Below are positions 60,002 to 64,000 of a stretch of DNA of 64,000 nucleotides, in pieces. The notes under the pieces were generated by a model. The model had not been told where the DNA came from. It saw only the letters and a list, made by a program, of their open reading frames with translations, and searched no databases. The DNA is from Pseudomonas vanderleydeniana (GTDB taxonomy: Bacteria > Pseudomonadota > Gammaproteobacteria > Pseudomonadales > Pseudomonadaceae). Position numbers and translations under genes: made by a program. The stretch spans positions 3,336,001 to 3,400,000 of the forward strand of contig NZ_CP077093.1 in the NCBI RefSeq assembly GCF_014268755.2, read 5' to 3'. The number at the start of each line of letters is the position of its first letter. Positions within the stretch are counted from its first letter, which is position 1.

Positions 60002-61155
60002 GCACCAGCCGCGAGCTGCTGGCGCGGCTGGTGGCTTTCGACACCACCAGCCGCGAATCGAACCTTGAGTTGATCGGGTTCGTGCGCGACTACCTGGCCG
60101 ACCTGGGCGTGCCTTGCGAGCTGATTCACAACCCCGAGCGCAGCAAGGCCAATCTGTTCGCGACCATCGGCCCGGCGGATGTTCCGGGCATCGTGCTGTC
60201 CGGGCACACCGACGTGGTGCCGGCCGACGGCCAGGCCTGGACCTGCCCGCCGTTCGAGCTGACCGAGCGCAACGGCAATCTGTACGGGCGTGGTACCGCC
60301 GACATGAAGGGCTACATCGCCTGTGTCCTGGCCCTGGTGCCGGCGCTGGTCGACAGCCATCTGCGCCTGCCGGTGCATATCGCCTTGTCCTATGACGAGG
60401 AGGTCGGTTGCCTGGGTGTGCGTTCGCTGCTCGAGGTGTTGCGTGAGCGGCCGGTCAAGCCACTGCTGTGCGTGATCGGCGAGCCGACGCAGCTCAAGCC
60501 GGTGCTCGGGCACAAGGGCAAGCTGGCGATGCGCTGCGATGTGCACGGTGCGGCCTGTCATTCGGCCTATGCGCCGCAGGGGGTCAATGCCATCGAGTAC
60601 GCCGCGCGGCTGATCGCCGAACTCGGTCGCCTGGGCCAAGCACTCAGGGCGCCCGGGCAGCATGACGAGCGCTTCGACCCGCCGTTTTCCACGGTGCAGA
60701 CCGGGGTGATCGAGGGCGGCAAGGCGTTGAACATCGTGCCGGAGGCTTGCCGGTTCGATTTCGAGGTGCGGGCCTTGCCGCACATGGACCCCTGGCAGGT
60801 CGCCGAGCGACTGCAGCAGTACGCTGCCGACACCCTGTTGCCGGCGATGCGCGCGGTCAGCGCCCAGAGCGACATCCGTTTCAGCGAGCTGTCGAGCTAT
60901 CCGGGCCTGGCGACTTCGGTACAGAGCCAGGCGGCCCGTTGGGTGGCGCAGTTCTGTGGTTCGCGTGAGTTCGGGACGGTGGCGTTCGGGACTGAAGGCG
61001 GGCTGTTCGACCAGGCGGGTATCCCGACCGTGGTGTGCGGGCCGGGCAGCATGGACCAGGGACACAAGCCCGACGAGTTCGTCAGCCTGGCGCAGTTGCA
61101 GGCCTGTGACGAGATGCTGGAACGGGTGTTGGCGTTCGTTCGCCAGGGCCAGTGA
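59998..61155 (+). CDS. argE: M20 family amidohydrolase, acetylornithine deacetylase-like
   Basis: 385 residues. Metal-binding residues are complete: GHTDVVPADGQAWTCPP (His, Asp), GRGTADMKGYIACVLALVP (bridging Asp) and YDEEVGCLGVRSLL (catalytic Glu pair); also the lid segment NIVPEACRFDFEVRALP and a late His (PGSMDQGHKPDEFV). It is ArgE-like by sequence, but its place in a catabolic row suggests removal of an acyl group from another N-acyl amino compound. It overlaps DUF1028 by 4 bp. A strong hairpin follows. Confidence 0.85.
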   Translation: MSTSRELLARLVAFDTTSRESNLELIGFVRDYLADLGVPCELIHNPERSKANLFATIGPADVPGIVLSGHTDVVPADGQAWTCPPFELTERNGNLYGRGTADMKGYIACVLALVPALVDSHLRLPVHIALSYDEEVGCLGVRSLLEVLRERPVKPLLCVIGEPTQLKPVLGHKGKLAMRCDVHGAACHSAYAPQGVNAIEYAARLIAELGRLGQALRAPGQHDERFDPPFSTVQTGVIEGGKALNIVPEACRFDFEVRALPHMDPWQVAERLQQYAADTLLPAMRAVSAQSDIRFSELSSYPGLATSVQSQAARWVAQFCGSREFGTVAFGTEGGLFDQAGIPTVVCGPGSMDQGHKPDEFVSLAQLQACDEMLERVLAFVRQGQ

Positions 61156-61164
61156 CCTTTCCTC

Positions 61165-61188
61165 GCGAGGTTGCGTGCGCAACCTCGC
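61165..61188. terminator. terminator between convergent argE-like and LysR genes
   Basis: GCGAGGTTGCG (61165-61175) and CGCAACCTCGC (61178-61188) are perfect 11-bp arms with a two-base centre, followed by TATCTTTCT. It serves the plus-strand row and perhaps the convergent LysR gene. Confidence 0.8.
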
Positions 61189-61202
61189 TATCTTTCTGGC
61201 GC

Positions 61203-62114
61203 TCAGTGTTGCAGGCGCGCCAACTCCTCGATGCAGTACTCCACGAACAGCTGTGCCGGCTTGGTCAGTTGCGAGCGGCGCAGCCAGGCGGCGGACAGCC
61301 CCGACCCGGTGACGGTTTCGGCCAGCGGCACGCAGGCCAGCTGCTTGCCGTCATAGGTGTAGTTGGAGAACGGCTTGGTCACCAGGATCGAGAAGCCGAA
61401 GCCCTGGGCGACCATGCCGCGGACCATCTCGATCGACGGCGAGCTGAAGGTGATGTGGGGTGTCAGGCCGCGCTCGGTGAAGATGCTCACGAAGTAGGTC
61501 CGGCTGGGCAGGGTGCCGAGCAGGATCATCGGTTCGAGCACCAGATCGTGCAGCGACACCTTGGCTTGCCGGGCGAAGCGGTGGTCGGCGGGCAGCAGCG
61601 CGTAGGGTTGTTGTGGCGGCATCAGTGGTGCCGTCTCGATGGTGTGGTCCAGGTCGTGCTCGAACAGCATCGCCAGGTCGATGCTGCCGCTGGTGAGCGC
61701 CTGTATCAGTTCCTGTTGCTCGCCATCGCGAATGCGGATCTCTACCCCCGGCCAGCGCTCGCGAAAACCGGCGATCAATCGCGGCAGGTACAGCGGCGCC
61801 ACGGTCTCGTAACAGCCGATGTCGATCTGCCCGGCGACCACATCGTTATCGGCCAGTGCGTTCTGCTCGAACTCGTGCGCCATGCGCAGCAGTTCCTGGG
61901 CCTTGCGGTAGAAACGGTTGCCGGCCGGAGTCAGCGACATGCCGTTGGCGTGCTGGCGGATGAACAGCTGGACGTTGAAGCTGTCCTCGAGCTGGCGGAT
62001 GGCGGTGGAGACCGAAGGCTGCGCGATATAGAGCTTGCGCGAGGCCTCGGCGACGCTGCCGCATTCGACGACGGCGGTGAAGTACTTCAACTGGCGAAGG
62101 TTATAGGCAGCCAC
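61203..62114 (-). CDS. LysR family regulator
   Basis: 303 residues. HTH: MAAYNLRQLKYFTAVVECGSVAEASRKLYIAQPSVSTAIRQLEDSFNVQLFIRQHANGMSLTPAGNRFY; effector domain follows. It is convergent with the FMO-ArgE row and likely regulates it or the aminotransferase side. The region 62115-62441 upstream is gene-free and includes the palindrome at 62337. Confidence 0.92.
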   Translation of the reverse strand: MAAYNLRQLKYFTAVVECGSVAEASRKLYIAQPSVSTAIRQLEDSFNVQLFIRQHANGMSLTPAGNRFYRKAQELLRMAHEFEQNALADNDVVAGQIDIGCYETVAPLYLPRLIAGFRERWPGVEIRIRDGEQQELIQALTSGSIDLAMLFEHDLDHTIETAPLMPPQQPYALLPADHRFARQAKVSLHDLVLEPMILLGTLPSRTYFVSIFTERGLTPHITFSSPSIEMVRGMVAQGFGFSILVTKPFSNYTYDGKQLACVPLAETVTGSGLSAAWLRRSQLTKPAQLFVEYCIEELARLQH

Positions 62115-62336
62115 GGAATCCTCTCATCAGATACGTTTCGCCCACCTTGAGGCGTCTTGAACCCCGTTGGCGGACGTGGGGGCAGCGTTTCATTATCCTG
62201 GCATGCCGGTGCCGTGGGGTATCAGCTTTTTTATGCTCAGACACCTCATGAAATCCTATGCAAGCGCCCTGCCGTGGTGCACAACCATGAGCCTCACGAG
62301 AAGCGCCAACGGTCGCCGCAGGCGGCTTCGCGACGC

Positions 62337-62352
62337 TCACCCTAAAGGGTGA
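62337..62352. promoter_or_regulatory. palindrome between LysR and LuxR genes
   Basis: TCACCCT (62337-62343) and AGGGTGA (62346-62352) are perfect 7-bp arms with an AA centre, about 90 bp before the LuxR-type gene. It is a candidate operator for either regulator. Confidence 0.45.
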
Positions 62353-62441
62353 TAGGCCGCTTGCCCGACTGATGAGAAGATTCTCCGTGCCGGAAATCTC
62401 CACCTTCGCCGGCAGGTAATGAACGGTAAAAGGCCGCCTCG

Positions 62442-63293
62442 ATGGCAAGCAATCGACTGACCACCCAAGACTGGTATCGCCACCTGGCCAACGTCACCTG
62501 CGTGATCGGCCAGCCCGGTTTCGTCGATGCCCTGTTTGCGGCGCTGTGCTACCTGGCCCCGAGCCAGGGCACCATGGTCTATCTGTTTCCGCGCCAGGGC
62601 CTGCCGTCGGCATTGGCCGAGACCCAGGACGACGGACCCTGGCTGCCGCAGGGCAGCATCCGCGAATACATCGACGGTCACTGCCTGCTGTGTCCGTTCT
62701 ACCGGGCGGCAATGGAGGGCGCGAGCGCCGGCTGCTACCAACTGGCCGACGTGGCCCCGGACCATTTCAAGCGCAGCGAGTACTACCTGAGCTTCTACCA
62801 GCACTCGCACCTGGAGGACGAGGTGAACTACCTGGTGCCGCTGGGCACGGAGCTGGTGATCGCGGTCGAACTGGCCACCACCGGCACCTACAGCGCCAGC
62901 CAGGTGCGCGACCTCAAGTGCGTGACCCCGTGGGTACTGGCGGTGGTGAGCCAGCACTGGCGATATCTGGAGAGCCAGGTGCTGGGCGGGCGCTTCGAAA
63001 GTGCGATCGAACGGCAGGTCAGCAGTGCCCTGAGCAACTTTGGCGCCTCGGTGCTGACCGAGCGCGAGTGCGGCATCGTGCAGCTGTTGCTGCGCGGTTA
63101 TTCGAGCAAGTCCCTGGCCGAGCGCCTGGGCGTGTCCGAAGACACCATCAAGAGTCACCGCAAGAACATCTACGTGAAACTGGACATTTCCTCGCAGTCG
63201 GAACTGTTCTCGCTGTTCATCAATTCCCTGGCCCTGGCCCGGGACGGCCTGGGCAAGGACCCGCTGGCGTACTACCTCGACCACCGACACTGA
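62442..63293 (+). CDS. LuxR family regulator
   Basis: 283 residues. The C-terminal GerE-type HTH is clear (VLTERECGIVQLLLRGYSSKSLAERLGVSEDTIKSHRKNIYVKLDISSQSELFSLF, about residues 204-262). The N-terminal part (GFVDALFAALCYLAPSQGTMVYLFPRQGLPSALAE) is a GAF-like sensor rather than an acyl-homoserine lactone domain. It immediately precedes the class III aminotransferase and probably controls the catabolic region. Confidence 0.9.
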   Translation: MASNRLTTQDWYRHLANVTCVIGQPGFVDALFAALCYLAPSQGTMVYLFPRQGLPSALAETQDDGPWLPQGSIREYIDGHCLLCPFYRAAMEGASAGCYQLADVAPDHFKRSEYYLSFYQHSHLEDEVNYLVPLGTELVIAVELATTGTYSASQVRDLKCVTPWVLAVVSQHWRYLESQVLGGRFESAIERQVSSALSNFGASVLTERECGIVQLLLRGYSSKSLAERLGVSEDTIKSHRKNIYVKLDISSQSELFSLFINSLALARDGLGKDPLAYYLDHRH

Positions 63294-63399
63294 TTGATAT
63301 CCCGCTGCAACGCTGGCCTGGTCCCGAATCAAGCGCGGACCGGGCCATACGGCAGGCTGCTGCCTGGAAAAAGACAACAACACGATAGGAATCATGACC

Positions 63400-64000
63400 A
63401 TGAACGCCCCCGTTACCCCACAACGCACCACCCGTGACTACCAGGCGGCCGACGCCGCCCACCACATTCACGCCTTCCTCGACCAGAAGGCCCTCAATGC
63501 CGAAGGCCCGCGGGTGATGGTGCGTGGCGAAGGCCTGCACCTGTGGGACAACGACGGCAAGCGTTACCTGGACGGCATGTCCGGCCTGTGGTGCACCCAG
63601 CTGGGTTATGGCCGCAGGGACCTGACGGCCGCCGCCGCGACGCAGATGGACCAGTTGGCGTACTACAACATGTTCTTCCACACCACCCACCCGGCGGTGG
63701 TCGAGCTTTCCGAGCTGCTGTTCAGCCTGCTGCCCGCTCACTACAGCCACGCCATCTACACCAACTCCGGCTCCGAGGCCAACGAGGTGCTGATCCGTAC
63801 CGTGCGCCGTTATTGGCAGGTGGTGGGCAAGCCGCAGAAGAAGATCATGATCGGTCGCTGGAACGGCTACCACGGCTCGACCCTGGCGGCCACCGCCCTG
63901 GGCGGGATGAAGTTCATGCACGAAATGGGCGGGCTGATCCCGGATGTCGCACACATCGACGAGCCGTACTGGTACGCCCAGGGCGGCGAACTGACCCCGG
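63400..64000 (+). CDS. class III aminotransferase (partial, cut by window end)
   Basis: About 200 residues are visible before the right edge. The ATG at 63400 has AGGA 9 bp upstream; ATG 63394 is closer to it. VMVRGEGLHLWDNDGKRYLDGMSGLWCTQLGYGRRDL, MFFHTTHPAVVELSELLFSLLP, IYTNSGSEANEVLIRTVRRYW and RWNGYHGSTLAATALGG are the class III aminotransferase opening of the SpuC/omega-amino acid type. The PLP lysine lies beyond the window. It probably transaminates an aminated intermediate ahead of the PuuC-like dehydrogenase. Confidence 0.93.
   Translation, partial: MNAPVTPQRTTRDYQAADAAHHIHAFLDQKALNAEGPRVMVRGEGLHLWDNDGKRYLDGMSGLWCTQLGYGRRDLTAAAATQMDQLAYYNMFFHTTHPAVVELSELLFSLLPAHYSHAIYTNSGSEANEVLIRTVRRYWQVVGKPQKKIMIGRWNGYHGSTLAATALGGMKFMHEMGGLIPDVAHIDEPYWYAQGGELTP

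Noticed and set aside
59974..61182. 402-residue minus-strand frame
   Set aside because: It is antisense of the ArgE-like gene with its complete metal site.
1..64000. tRNA, rRNA, CRISPR or attachment sites
   Set aside because: I saw no tRNA-like TpsiC arms, no repeated spacers and no direct repeat bounding the ICE fragments. Short att repeats could be missed by eye.

Overview
The window looks like a Pseudomonas chromosome of the putida/fluorescens type. GC content is high, intergenic spaces are short, and LysR-family regulators are very frequent. There is a REP-type palindrome pair (42029-42136) with the core known from P. putida, a MITE of the kind spread through fluorescent pseudomonads (2261-2420), and gene families typical of the genus. 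I found no tRNA, rRNA or CRISPR array.

0-9.4 kb is ordinary chromosome: the 3' part of a GAF/GGDEF/EAL c-di-GMP protein, a VOC protein, a chemoreceptor, a TetR-controlled flavodoxin-type oxidoreductase with a clear palindromic operator, a UvrA2-type ABC ATPase lacking the UvrB-binding region, and an AraC regulator. 9.4-31.5 kb is accessory. It contains two small lipoproteins, then pieces of an integrative conjugative element (ICE) of the PFGI-1/clc type. One fragment (10161-10980) holds TIGR03745, TIGR03758 and a shortened RAQPRD gene. A 12-gene block on the minus strand (21311-31494) runs from a PilL N-terminal lipoprotein to TIGR03757 and includes an intact VirB4-type ATPase. A TIGR03761 gene lies alone on the plus strand (20453). 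Coupling protein, relaxase, integrase and several mating genes are absent from the window. The ICE pieces are separated by about 9 kb of other genes: small Tat and SnoaL exported proteins, beta-propeller proteins, an orphan colicin-E1-type immunity protein, and a methylenetetrahydrofolate reductase-like enzyme.

31.7-37.9 kb is a co-oriented set: a free-standing B3/B4 (PheRS editing-like) protein, a LysR regulator, an amino acid permease, a ThDP enzyme and an aspartate-family aminotransferase. It looks like one amino acid pathway, perhaps with tRNA proofreading as protection. 39.1-40.3 kb is a toxin-immunity pair: a deaminase-fold toxin with an unrecognised proline-rich leader, and a SUKH-family immunity protein overlapping it by 4 bp.

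40.5-52.7 kb holds a GNAT, a Sel1-like lipoprotein, a LysE/Lrp divergent pair, an asparagine/aspartate utilisation cluster (MFS, LysR, aspA, ansB), and a LysR-centred pair of small operons (SDR with an exported VOC protein; SnoaL with an ABM monooxygenase). 52.9-64 kb is a large catabolic region: a PuuC-like aldehyde dehydrogenase, a NitT/TauT-type ABC importer, then flavin monooxygenase, Rid-family protein, DUF1028 and an ArgE-like amidohydrolase, flanked by LysR and LuxR regulators and a class III aminotransferase cut by the window end. Together these suggest uptake and stepwise oxidation, deacylation and transamination of a nitrogenous compound that is not identifiable from sequence alone.

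Family assignments come from recognising motifs and length by eye. No database search was run.
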